A DNA stretch of 64,000 nt, from NCBI GenBank assembly GCA_028485475.2, contig CP144143.1, positions 1,302,001 to 1,366,000 on the forward strand. Direction: 5' to 3'. The position numbers and the translations under genes were made by a program. A model generated the notes under the pieces. It was not told the DNA's origin. It saw nothing but the letters and a program-made list of their open reading frames with translations, and did not search any database. This stretch comes from Chitinophagaceae bacterium C216. Lineage in GTDB: Bacteria; Bacteroidota; Bacteroidia; Chitinophagales; Chitinophagaceae. Position 1 is the first letter of the stretch. Each line of letters opens with the position of its first letter. Positions 37,852 through 45,012 of the stretch are shown piece by piece.

Positions 37852-38694
37852 CTATTCTGATTTTCGCATGCTGCGTTTAACAATTTTCTTTACGGGCTCT
37901 TTTCCCTTGCGCGTAGTAGTATCTTTCCATTGTTTTTCCAGTCGTTTCTTCAAAGTGTAATTAGTAAGGTCAAACTGTACCGGAACGATGCTTACATAAT
38001 TATTTGCAAGTGCCCATACATCGCTATCACGTGCATTGTCAAAATTGAGAAACTCTCCCGTGAGCCAATAATACTTTCTGCCTCCAGGATCTTTTCTTTC
38101 TATAAATTTCTCCTGGTATTTTGCATAAGCCTGCTTGCATATTTTATATCCTTTGATATCGGATAAGGGAAGATCGGGTATGTTTACATTCAACAGCATA
38201 TGCTTAGTGGTTCTTTCCTTCAACATTTTTTCGGTAATGAGCCGTGCATAATGTTGTGCTGCTGAAAAATCGGCGTGATGATCGTAGCTCATCAGCGAAA
38301 ACCCTACCGCAGGGATGCTTTCAATAGCAGCTTCCATAGCTGCAGACATGGTACCCGAATAAATTACATTTATGCTGTGGTTCGGTCCATGATTAATACC
38401 ACTCAAACATAAATCGGGTTTACGATGCAGTACTTTGTCTACTGCAAGTTTAACACAGTCTACCGGCGTACCTGAACAGGCGTATGCTTCTACTCCCTCA
38501 AATGTATCCACTTTATCCAATCGTATAGGATGCCCTATCGTAATGGCATGTCCCATTCCCGACTGCGGTTTATCAGGGGCTACAATTACTATTTTCCCAA
38601 ACTCCTTTACAGCTTCGTATAATGCCCTGATACCGGGAGCGGAAATGCCATCATCATTGGTAATGAGGATAACTGGTTTGTTTTTCTTTGCCAT
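37852..38694 (-). CDS. surE: 5'/3'-nucleotidase SurE
   Basis: A 280-residue SurE beginning MAKKNKPVILITNDDGISAP at the ATG 38694; the open frame reaches 38703 only through a TTG. Metal motif NDDG, then APDKPQSGMGHAIT, CSGTPVDCVKLA and INHGPN are all intact. It hydrolyses nucleoside monophosphates and is linked to stationary-phase survival. It has a basic C-terminal tail (KKIVKRSMRKSE). It sits upstream of lpxB in the same operon. Confidence 0.94.
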   Translation of the reverse strand: MAKKNKPVILITNDDGISAPGIRALYEAVKEFGKIVIVAPDKPQSGMGHAITIGHPIRLDKVDTFEGVEAYACSGTPVDCVKLAVDKVLHRKPDLCLSGINHGPNHSINVIYSGTMSAAMEAAIESIPAVGFSLMSYDHHADFSAAQHYARLITEKMLKERTTKHMLLNVNIPDLPLSDIKGYKICKQAYAKYQEKFIERKDPGGRKYYWLTGEFLNFDNARDSDVWALANNYVSIVPVQFDLTNYTLKKRLEKQWKDTTTRKGKEPVKKIVKRSMRKSE

Positions 38695-38887
38695 AGAAAG
38701 CAAATTTATGATATTGTGCTCTTACATGAGGATTTAACGGAAGTACATCATAAATGATTGCGATATGCTGATTTTGTGCAAATCTTAATGTTTTTATAAA
38801 ATGACTAGGACAGTCATCCTTTCTTTTTCCCTCTCCGTCTAAAGTGTAGAAGATGAATTCAGATTATTCACTTTAAAACTTAAGGCC

Positions 38888-39343
38888 ATGAAAAAGTATA
38901 TTATCGTTTCGTTTATGCTTGCTGGAATCTTAATGATGCAAAATGCTACTGCGCAATTAAGCATCAATATTAATATTGGTAACCAGCCGGCATGGGGGCC
39001 TGTAGGATACAACTATGTGCGTTATTATTATCTCCCAGAAATTAATGTGTACTACGATGTGGATGCGAAAATGTTTATTTATCCTTCGGGTCGTAAATGG
39101 GTTACTGCCCGCTATCTGCCTCGTAACTATGGCCATATAGATTTATACAAAACCTATAAGGTTGTGATAAACCGCAATTATCCTCCTTATCGTGACAATC
39201 GTGCTGATATCGCTAAGTATAGCAGATATAAAAATATCAGAAATCAAGTGGTGATTCGTGATAGCAGGGATAGAAGATATTTAGAAAGCAACAATCGTAC
39301 GCATGAGGATCGAATCATTGCCAGAAACAGAGCCAGAAGATAG
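38888..39343 (+). CDS. Secreted small basic protein, unknown function
   Basis: A 151-residue protein with signal peptide (MKKYIIVSFMLAGILMMQNA followed by TAQ). The mature part is rich in Tyr, Arg and Asn: YVRYYYLPEINVYYDVDAKM, FIYPSGRKWVTARYLP, YKTYKVVINRNYPPYRDNR, with a strongly basic C-terminus (RNRARR). Similar short exported proteins are common in Bacteroidota; I know of no function. An imperfect palindrome ATGACT-AGGAC-AGTCAT lies upstream (38801-38817). Confidence 0.75.
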   Translation: MKKYIIVSFMLAGILMMQNATAQLSININIGNQPAWGPVGYNYVRYYYLPEINVYYDVDAKMFIYPSGRKWVTARYLPRNYGHIDLYKTYKVVINRNYPPYRDNRADIAKYSRYKNIRNQVVIRDSRDRRYLESNNRTHEDRIIARNRARR

Positions 39344-39365
39344 GTATATTAATACACCATTGTAG

Positions 39366-39388
39366 AAACCGCCTTGTGGCGGTTTTTC
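39366..39388 (+). terminator. Terminator after the 38888 gene
   Basis: AAACCGCC-TTGT-GGCGGTTT followed by TTC TTT; an 8-bp perfect stem and T-rich tail. Confidence 0.88.
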
Positions 39389-39505
39389 TTTTTTTATATA
39401 AAAAAGATGCATGAAAATAGCCAAATGTGCTTTCAGACTTGCTATGTGCAAGCGTTTGCGCAGAATGTTTACATTCTTTTAAAACATTTAAATTAAAAGT
39501 AATTG

Positions 39506-39513
39506 TAACTTTG
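39506..39513 (+). promoter_or_regulatory. Promoter -7 box of the HxlR-type regulator
   Basis: TAACTTTG matches TAnnTTTG, about 52 nt before the ATG. The -33 element is not clear. Confidence 0.5.
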
Positions 39514-39564
39514 GTCTTTGCAAGGGAAAAGTTTAATTAACGATACAAAAATTTTAGAACGGTT

Positions 39565-39999
39565 ATGAAAGATGTTATGAAAAGATCGGAGTGCCCCATA
39601 AGCAATTGTCTGGATTTTGTAGGGGATAAATGGTCTCTGCTAATTATCAGAGATATTGCGCTGGATGGTAAAACTACCTTTGGCGAATTTATTGAGTCAG
39701 GAGAAGGTATTGCAACAAATATCCTGTCTTCCCGCCTGAAACAACTGGAGGCTGAAGGATTTATTGCAAAGTATCCTCTGGAAGGTAAAAACCGTACCGG
39801 CTACTATCTTACCAAAAAAGGCATTGAATTGGTACCCATTATTGCCGAAATGTATTTGTGGGGTTTGAAGCATGGTGGTTCGAATACCAGAAAGAAGTTT
39901 GCTTCTGCTTTAAAAAGAGACAAAGAATCGGCTATACAGGAGCTTACAGAAGAGTTGCTGAAGAATGCAAAAGCGCTTCAGAAACGTTCTAAGAAATAA
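39565..39999 (+). CDS. HxlR-family winged-helix transcriptional regulator
   Basis: A 144-residue regulator. The HxlR signature is present: RSECPISNCLDFVGDKWSLL (Cys near residues 9 and 14), then FGEFIESGEGIATNILSSRL in the recognition helix and YYLTKKGIELVPI in the wing. Family members often sense redox or aldehyde stress through the N-terminal Cys. It is followed by a large hairpin shared with the convergent AraC gene. Its target may be an adjacent gene but none is divergent from it. Confidence 0.88.
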   Translation: MKDVMKRSECPISNCLDFVGDKWSLLIIRDIALDGKTTFGEFIESGEGIATNILSSRLKQLEAEGFIAKYPLEGKNRTGYYLTKKGIELVPIIAEMYLWGLKHGGSNTRKKFASALKRDKESAIQELTEELLKNAKALQKRSKK

Positions 40000-40020
40000 T
40001 CTCTAAGATAGTATTTGTGG

Positions 40021-40066
40021 AAACTGAGCTGTCCCACCTTGTTATCATAAGCAGGACAGCTCAGTT
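40021..40066. terminator. Large inverted repeat between convergent regulators
   Basis: AAACTGAGCTGTCC (40021-40034) pairs perfectly over 14 bp with GGACAGCTCAGTTT (40053-40066) around an 18-nt loop. On the plus strand GTTTCTTT follows. It contains the stop codon of the AraC gene and probably ends transcription from the HxlR gene. Confidence 0.7.
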
Positions 40067-40933
40067 TGTTTCTTTAAGAAAACTGGTCCTGTAGTGCGAT
40101 GGTGTGGTGCCGGTTTTTTGCAGAAAAAGTCTGCTGAAATAGGCCGGATCGTCATAACCCAGTTCGTATCCTATCTCTTTGGCTGTAAGATCTGTGTGCA
40201 CCAGGAGCCGCTTGGCTTCCAGCAGGATTCTGTTTTTGATGATCTCGTTAGGTTGAGGAAGATTCAGCTTTTTGAATTTATGTGTAAGTGTTTTGGGAGC
40301 CATAAATAACATGGCTGCATAATCGGCAACATTGTGCTTTTCTTTATAATGCTTTTCTACCAGCAACGTAAATTTCCGAAAGAACTCTACATCGGTGGGC
40401 TGCTTGGAAAGTGTCTCATGTAAGTGTTGTTGTTTCCATAATCGGGCAGCCTTTATAAATAATTGTTTCAGATACGTACGTAGCATTTCTTCCTGAGAAG
40501 ATTGTTGTTGTTCCAGTTCATAGAGCATATCCTCGAAAATAGCGCTGTAATAAGGCTGGTCTTCGGAAGGGAGTTGCACGAAGGGGATATTATGAATGTT
40601 GTTAAATAGTATGCCATCGCAAGCTACTTCGTGGTCGTGAATCTGGATACAATAGAAATCCCGATTGTAAAAGATAAGATATCCCTGTTCTCGAGTAGAT
40701 TTGTTGATATACAAATATTGATCTGTATTTACAAAAAATAGCGATGCTCGGCTTATTTTGTAAGAGGAGAGGTCAATCTGCAATGAATAACCTTTAGGAA
40801 TATACAATACTCTGATAAATTGTTTATACGTTCCATTATTAATTTCCTCTATAGTTGTTTCATCGAGCTTAATTATTCCCAGTGTTTTTAGGTCGCTTTT
40901 AAAAAGAGGGATTGAATGCATGGGTGTTATCAT
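40061..40933 (-). CDS. AraC-family transcriptional regulator
   Basis: A 290-residue protein. N-terminal cupin-like sensor half (1-170) and a C-terminal AraC DNA-binding pair of helix-turn-helix units: VADYAAMLFMAPKTLTHKFK and the second with LTAKEIGYELGYDDPAYFSR and LFLQKTGTTPSHYR. The ligand cannot be read. The OsmC-type gene lies upstream on the same strand, about 195 bp away, and is a possible partner. Confidence 0.9.
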   Translation of the reverse strand: MITPMHSIPLFKSDLKTLGIIKLDETTIEEINNGTYKQFIRVLYIPKGYSLQIDLSSYKISRASLFFVNTDQYLYINKSTREQGYLIFYNRDFYCIQIHDHEVACDGILFNNIHNIPFVQLPSEDQPYYSAIFEDMLYELEQQQSSQEEMLRTYLKQLFIKAARLWKQQHLHETLSKQPTDVEFFRKFTLLVEKHYKEKHNVADYAAMLFMAPKTLTHKFKKLNLPQPNEIIKNRILLEAKRLLVHTDLTAKEIGYELGYDDPAYFSRLFLQKTGTTPSHYRTSFLKETN

Positions 40934-41127
40934 TTGTTATCATATATATGTTAAAAATTATATACAATGAGGTCAAAAGTAGGGGTATTTGACTCTTTAT
41001 CATGATATTTTCCCAACAAAACTCCTTTGTTGTATTTTTTTCCTTTGCGGGCATAAAAAAGTTGTAATCCAAGTTACAAAAAAACAGGGATTACAACGTA
41101 TATATAGAGAGTATGGATATTGCCTAA

Positions 41128-41547
41128 TTAAGGAGCTGCGATAAGTTGAGCCTGTAGGGTAATCTCCAGATTATAGGCTTTACTTACTGGGCAGTTTGCC
41201 TTGGCATCAGCAGCTATTTGCTGAAACTGTTCGTCGGTGATACCGGGTATCCTAGCTTGAACACTTAATGCAGATCTGGTAATAGCTCCATTCTCTAAAG
41301 AGACAACCGCTTCTGTTACAAGCTCCTCCGGGGTGAAGCCCGCAGCAGTCAGGTCTGCACTAAGTTTCATGGTAAAACATCCTGCATGGGCTGCAGCCAT
41401 TAATTCTTCGGGATTGGTTCCTGGTTTATTCTCAAAACGAGACACAAAGGAATACGGAGTTTGATTAAGCGTTTGGCTTTGTGTACTAAGTATTCCTTTT
41501 CCTTCTTTGATAGTGCCGTTCCATACGGCTGTAGCTGAACGATTCAT
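41128..41547 (-). CDS. OsmC-family peroxide reductase
   Basis: A 139-residue OsmC subfamily protein. Both redox Cys blocks are visible: [15 protein letters not shown] (C near 56) and [13 protein letters not shown] (C near 122), with the Arg at position 3 of [11 protein letters not shown]. These proteins reduce organic hydroperoxides. The Ala-His-Ala-Gly-Cys text and length fit OsmC rather than Ohr. Regulation by the nearby AraC or HxlR protein is possible but not shown. Confidence 0.9.
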   Translation of the reverse strand: MNRSATAVWNGTIKEGKGILSTQSQTLNQTPYSFVSRFENKPGTNPEELMAAAHAGCFTMKLSADLTAAGFTPEELVTEAVVSLENGAITRSALSVQARIPGITDEQFQQIAADAKANCPVSKAYNLEITLQAQLIAAP

Positions 41548-41875
41548 AATAGTGCTTTTGAAGGTTAAGAGTGTTTATTAAGATTAATAGTACAAAGATG
41601 GTACCTTAAAAGCCGCGAGGGAATGGATAAAGGTGGATGACTATTGTACTTTTTTCCTTTGCATCAATCATTCAAGTTCGGCGCGCATCCAAATAAGTAT
41701 TCTAATAAGTGCTTTCATAATGAAGGGAATGTTATGTTTAGGCATAAAAAACCATATATATTATTTCTTATAATATAGTTGGGTATCATAAAAAATGCCA
41801 TTGCAATTATTTGTATTTCAATATCTTATGTAGTATTCTGAAAATTTTAGCTTCCTATTATTCTAACAAGATTGG
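41548..41875. other. Gap upstream of OsmC without a gene
   Basis: A/T-rich sequence with no credible reading frame. A near-match to a -7 box on the minus strand (CATCTTTG at about 41591-41598) could serve OsmC. Nothing else supported. Confidence 0.4.
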
Positions 41876-41907
41876 TTTGTAGTAGGCTTTAAGTCGAAGT
41901 ATTTTTG
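41876..41907 (+). promoter_or_regulatory. Promoter upstream of the 33-codon peptide gene
   Basis: TTTG (41876-41879), a 20-bp spacer and TATTTTTG (41900-41907), a full match to TTTG/TAnnTTTG. The transcript would carry a leader of about 165 nt before 42078, with a palindrome TGCAGCTGCA near 41934-41943. Confidence 0.65.
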
Positions 41908-42077
41908 TGTCAGAAATACATAATTCACATACACTGCAGCTGCATTGTAAAATTGGAATTAAAAAATACGATTACCCTGAAAACTTTCGCTTGCACGTTT
42001 TGTTTGCCCCCGACGATGCTGACCATGTAGATGAATAAAAATATTTGTTAACTATTAAAAATAAAAAAGGAGGCAAT

Positions 42078-42179
42078 ATGAAAGCGATTTTATCAAAAGC
42101 AAAAAGTATAGCCTACATTCTGGGAGTAGTATTTGCGAACACTTTGACATCTCAGCCCATGTACGGAAGCAGCAAATAA
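42078..42179 (+). CDS. 33-residue hydrophobic/secreted peptide with strong Shine-Dalgarno
   Basis: ATG at 42078, TAA at 42177-42179. The start is preceded by AAAAAAGGAGGCAAT: a perfect AGGAGG at ideal spacing, rare in a phylum that mostly does not use Shine-Dalgarno. The peptide begins MKAILSKAKSIAYILGVVFA and ends SQPMYGSSK. The basic N-terminus plus hydrophobic core looks like a signal peptide or a single membrane helix with a short polar tail. A consensus promoter lies upstream, and the gene precedes by 71 nt the secreted protein at 42251. Unknown function; a leader peptide, a small membrane protein or an exported peptide are all possible. Confidence 0.55.
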   Translation: MKAILSKAKSIAYILGVVFANTLTSQPMYGSSK

Positions 42180-42250
42180 TTCTAAACCATTTGCACTTCC
42201 TTTTCACTTATTCGGTAAAAATATTTATCACACTATAAAAATTATTAATT

Positions 42251-42658
42251 ATGAAAACAGTATTTACCAACACTAAAGCCTTAATTCTGGCATTAGTTAC
42301 CCTTTTTGCCGCTTCTCTTGCAGTTCCTGCATTTGCAAACAATGAAGAAACTGTAGCAAAAGCTGAAGTTAGTTACATTGGCAATCTGAATGATTTACCG
42401 GTGTATCGTCTTTCTTTAACCAATCCAAGCAATGAAGTGCTTTTCGTTACAGTTAGCGATAACTACGGTAATATTCTGTATAACGAAAAATTAAGTGGTA
42501 CTAGCATTGTAAGAAACTATCAATTTGATACAGATATCTATAGCGAATATAACTTTAACTTTACCATTTCCAATGTTAAAGGGAAAGTGGTAGGCGTATA
42601 TAATGTAAACAAGCGCAATAAAGTAATTGACGAGATTGCAGTAAATAAAGTAAAATAA
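42251..42658 (+). CDS. Small secreted protein, paralogue A of a tandem pair
   Basis: A 135-residue protein with signal peptide (about 1-29, cut near AFA). The mature part reads VSYIGNLNDLPVYRLSLTNP, then FVTVSDNYGNILYNEKLSG, SIVRNYQFDTD and a C-terminal VYNVNKRNKVIDEIAVNKVK. This looks like one small beta-sandwich. The same pattern is found at 43100-43510. No known function. It is followed by a strong terminator; the 33-codon peptide gene upstream shares its transcript. Confidence 0.75.
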   Translation: MKTVFTNTKALILALVTLFAASLAVPAFANNEETVAKAEVSYIGNLNDLPVYRLSLTNPSNEVLFVTVSDNYGNILYNEKLSGTSIVRNYQFDTDIYSEYNFNFTISNVKGKVVGVYNVNKRNKVIDEIAVNKVK

Positions 42659-42683
42659 TCGGGTACAATCGTTTTGGATGGAT

Positions 42684-42712
42684 AAAAGCCCTGCTGAATA
42701 GCAGGGCTTTTT
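42684..42712 (+). terminator. Terminator after paralogue A
   Basis: AAAAGCCCTGCT-GAAT-AGCAGGGCTTTT, a perfect 12-bp stem with a T-run. Confidence 0.92.
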
Positions 42713-43099
42713 AAGTTTCGTATAGGATAAAAAATTTTGGATATCATAAAACAGAATATTGTATCTTATTGATTATGATATAGTTATAATTTCTATTGTC
42801 TTTTTAGACTTCTTTATTCAACGCCATAATCGTCTTTATCCCTATAGTTTTAGCTTATACCTTTGCGGTCAATTAAATGAGTTGATAAAAGTTAATATTC
42901 CGTTGGAAATGAAAATATGATGATTCAGAAACGGAATATACGCGAGCAACCAGAAGCTGTTTTTTGTGTGCATTTGATCCATCAAAGCTAAGAATTAGCA
43001 GTAGTGATATGTTTTTCTAAACAGCATCATAGCTTAATAGCATAGCTAATTATTGGTTTATACTATAAATGAATTGTAAAAATTTTAAACCCTTATTTT
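42713..43099 (+). promoter_or_regulatory. Promoter and long leader of paralogue B
   Basis: TTTA (42835-42838), a 19-bp spacer and TACCTTTG (42858-42865) form a good promoter. The remaining 235 nt to the ATG at 43100 have no reading frame, so this gene has a long untranslated leader like its neighbour. Confidence 0.55.
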
Positions 43100-43510
43100 A
43101 TGAAGAAGTATTTTTCTAAGAGTAAATTTATTGCTCTTTTAGCCATTACCCTCGTCACCACTACTGTTGCTGCTTCGGTATTTACCGTAAAGCTGAAAAA
43201 TGACACCACACCTGATTTGGAGTATGTTGGTGATGTTAATAATCTGCCTGTTTATCGTTTGTCTTTAAAGAACAAAACAAATGATAGGTACTTCGTATCT
43301 GTAACTGATAAAGAAGGCAACGTGATCTACTGTCAGGAAGTAGAGGGCGCTAATATTGTGCGTAACTATCAATTCAACAGCCAAGAGCATAGCGATGAGT
43401 ACGAGCTTACACTTACTGTAACTGATTTGAAAGGTAAAACTGTGGCTTCGTACGATATTTCAAAAAGCAACAAAGTGGTAAGTGAGGTTTCTGTAAATGA
43501 AGTGAAGTAA
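43100..43510 (+). CDS. Small secreted protein, paralogue B of a tandem pair
   Basis: A 136-residue protein with an N-terminal hydrophobic segment (FIALLAITLVTTTVAASVF). It matches paralogue A along its length: LEYVGDVNNLPVYRLSLKNK against SYIGNLNDLPVYRLSLTNP, then FVSVTDKEGNVIYCQEVEG, NIVRNYQFNS and SKSNKVVSEVSVNEVK. By eye about 40 percent of the mature residues agree. It has one Cys (in VIYCQEV) that paralogue A lacks. Each copy has its own promoter and terminator, so they were duplicated with their control regions or gained separate control later. Confidence 0.75.
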   Translation: MKKYFSKSKFIALLAITLVTTTVAASVFTVKLKNDTTPDLEYVGDVNNLPVYRLSLKNKTNDRYFVSVTDKEGNVIYCQEVEGANIVRNYQFNSQEHSDEYELTLTVTDLKGKTVASYDISKSNKVVSEVSVNEVK

Positions 43511-43532
43511 TTGTTGTTAGATTGTATTAAAA

Positions 43533-43563
43533 AAATAACCCCGGAACTCCGGGGTTATTTTTT
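43533..43563. terminator. Bidirectional terminator
   Basis: AATAACCCCGG-AACT-CCGGGGTTATT, a perfect stem with A-run on one side and T-run on the other. It serves paralogue B (plus) and the alpha-oxoamine synthase gene (minus). Confidence 0.92.
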
Positions 43564-43580
43564 GTAGTTATGTAAAGTAT

Positions 43581-44840
43581 TTATTTTTTCTCAGCCATAT
43601 CTGGAATAGCATTGGTCTTGTAAGCTCCGGCATCCAGTTTTTCTTTAGCCGCAGTAAATGCTTCCAGTGTGATACGTATATCTTCATCGGTATGAACAGC
43701 CGTAGGAATAAGACGGTAAATGATATGACCTTTCGGAATTACGGGGTATACCACAATCGAACAGAAGATTCTGTAATTTTCTCTTAAGTCCATTATCATT
43801 GCTGTGGCTTCTTCTACACCACCTTTCATATAAACTGGCGTTACAACAGAATCTGTTTTACCGATATCAAAACCTCTTTCTTTCAGCCCATTTTGCAATT
43901 TTAGCGCATTTTCCCACAGCTTATCCTTTAGTTCTGGACGGGTTCTCAGCAGTTCCAGTCTTTTCAGGTTGCCGATTACTAGCGGCATGGGAAGACTTTT
44001 TGCGAAAATTTGGCTACGGATATTATAACGGATATAGTCGATGATTTTTCTTTCGCCTGCTACAAAAGCCCCAATAGAAGCCATTGACTTAGCGAAAGTA
44101 GAGAAGTAAAGGTCGATTAAATGTTGTACTCCCTGTTCTTCTCCTGCTCCGGCACCGGTTTTTCCCAACGTTCCAAATCCATGCGCATCATCCACCAGCA
44201 GTCGGAAATTATATTTACTTTTTAGATTAGCTATTTCTTTTAACTTGCCCTGATCACCGGCCATGCCGAAAACGCCTTCGGTAATGACGAGGATACCGCC
44301 CTGACCTTGTTTTTCTACATATGCAGTGGCGCGCTGCATTTGTTTTTCAAAATCTTCAAGATTGTTGTGTTTGAACACAAAGCGATGACCTGCGTGAAGC
44401 CTTAGTCCGTCAATGATACAGGCATGGCACTCGGCATCATAAACAATTACATCGTGGCGGCTACACAATACATCGATAATACTTACCATTCCTTGGTAGC
44501 CGTAGTTGAGCAGTACCGCATCTTCCTTACTCACAAAGGCAGCCAGTTCTGCCTCCAGTTGTTCATGATAGTTGGTATTACCACTCATCATCCGAGCTCC
44601 CATTGGAGAAGCCAGCCCAAATTGTTGAGCACCTTCAGCATCTGCTTTTCTTACTTCCGGATGATTGGCCAGTCCCAAATAATTATTTAAGCTCCAAACA
44701 ATAACATCTTTACCTCTGAATTTCATACGGCTTCCAATTTCGCCTTCGAGCTTGGGAAACGCGAAATAGCCATGAGCTCTTTCTCTATACTGACCAATCG
44801 GGCCGTAGTTTTTCAGAAGTCTATCAAAAATATCCGCCAT
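43581..44840 (-). CDS. Alpha-oxoamine synthase family PLP enzyme (KBL/AONS/SPT type)
   Basis: A 419-residue enzyme starting MADIFDRLLKNYGPIGQYRE at 44840. The frame stays open to 44885, but the -7 box TATATTTG on the minus strand (44870-44877) lies inside that extension, so the longer form is rejected. Motifs: WSLNNYLGLANHPEVR, MGARMMSGNTNYHEQLE, DDAHGFGTLG, and the PLP lysine in TFAKSMAS. The family condenses an amino acid with an acyl-CoA. Candidates are serine palmitoyltransferase for sphingolipids (common in Bacteroidota), glycine C-acetyltransferase, or BioF. Absence of biotin genes nearby speaks a little against BioF; no firm choice by eye. Confidence 0.85.
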   Translation of the reverse strand: MADIFDRLLKNYGPIGQYRERAHGYFAFPKLEGEIGSRMKFRGKDVIVWSLNNYLGLANHPEVRKADAEGAQQFGLASPMGARMMSGNTNYHEQLEAELAAFVSKEDAVLLNYGYQGMVSIIDVLCSRHDVIVYDAECHACIIDGLRLHAGHRFVFKHNNLEDFEKQMQRATAYVEKQGQGGILVITEGVFGMAGDQGKLKEIANLKSKYNFRLLVDDAHGFGTLGKTGAGAGEEQGVQHLIDLYFSTFAKSMASIGAFVAGERKIIDYIRYNIRSQIFAKSLPMPLVIGNLKRLELLRTRPELKDKLWENALKLQNGLKERGFDIGKTDSVVTPVYMKGGVEEATAMIMDLRENYRIFCSIVVYPVIPKGHIIYRLIPTAVHTDEDIRITLEAFTAAKEKLDAGAYKTNAIPDMAEKK

Positions 44841-44869
44841 ATTATTTATTGGTTTGAATAAAAATTGCG

Positions 44870-44877
44870 CAAATATA
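44870..44877 (-). promoter_or_regulatory. Promoter -7 box of the alpha-oxoamine synthase gene
   Basis: On the minus strand TATATTTG, a full TAnnTTTG match, about 30 nt before the ATG at 44840. It decides the start choice for that gene. Confidence 0.5.
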
Positions 44878-45012
44878 AGAACCATTGGCCAAAGCGCAGT
44901 CAGAACTTTTGACGCTGGTGATGTTTTCCAATCTGCTATAAGTTGATATACAGATATTTATACTATCCTTGTGTTTATTATAACTAACACAAATCAAGAA
45001 TTCGGACCATAG

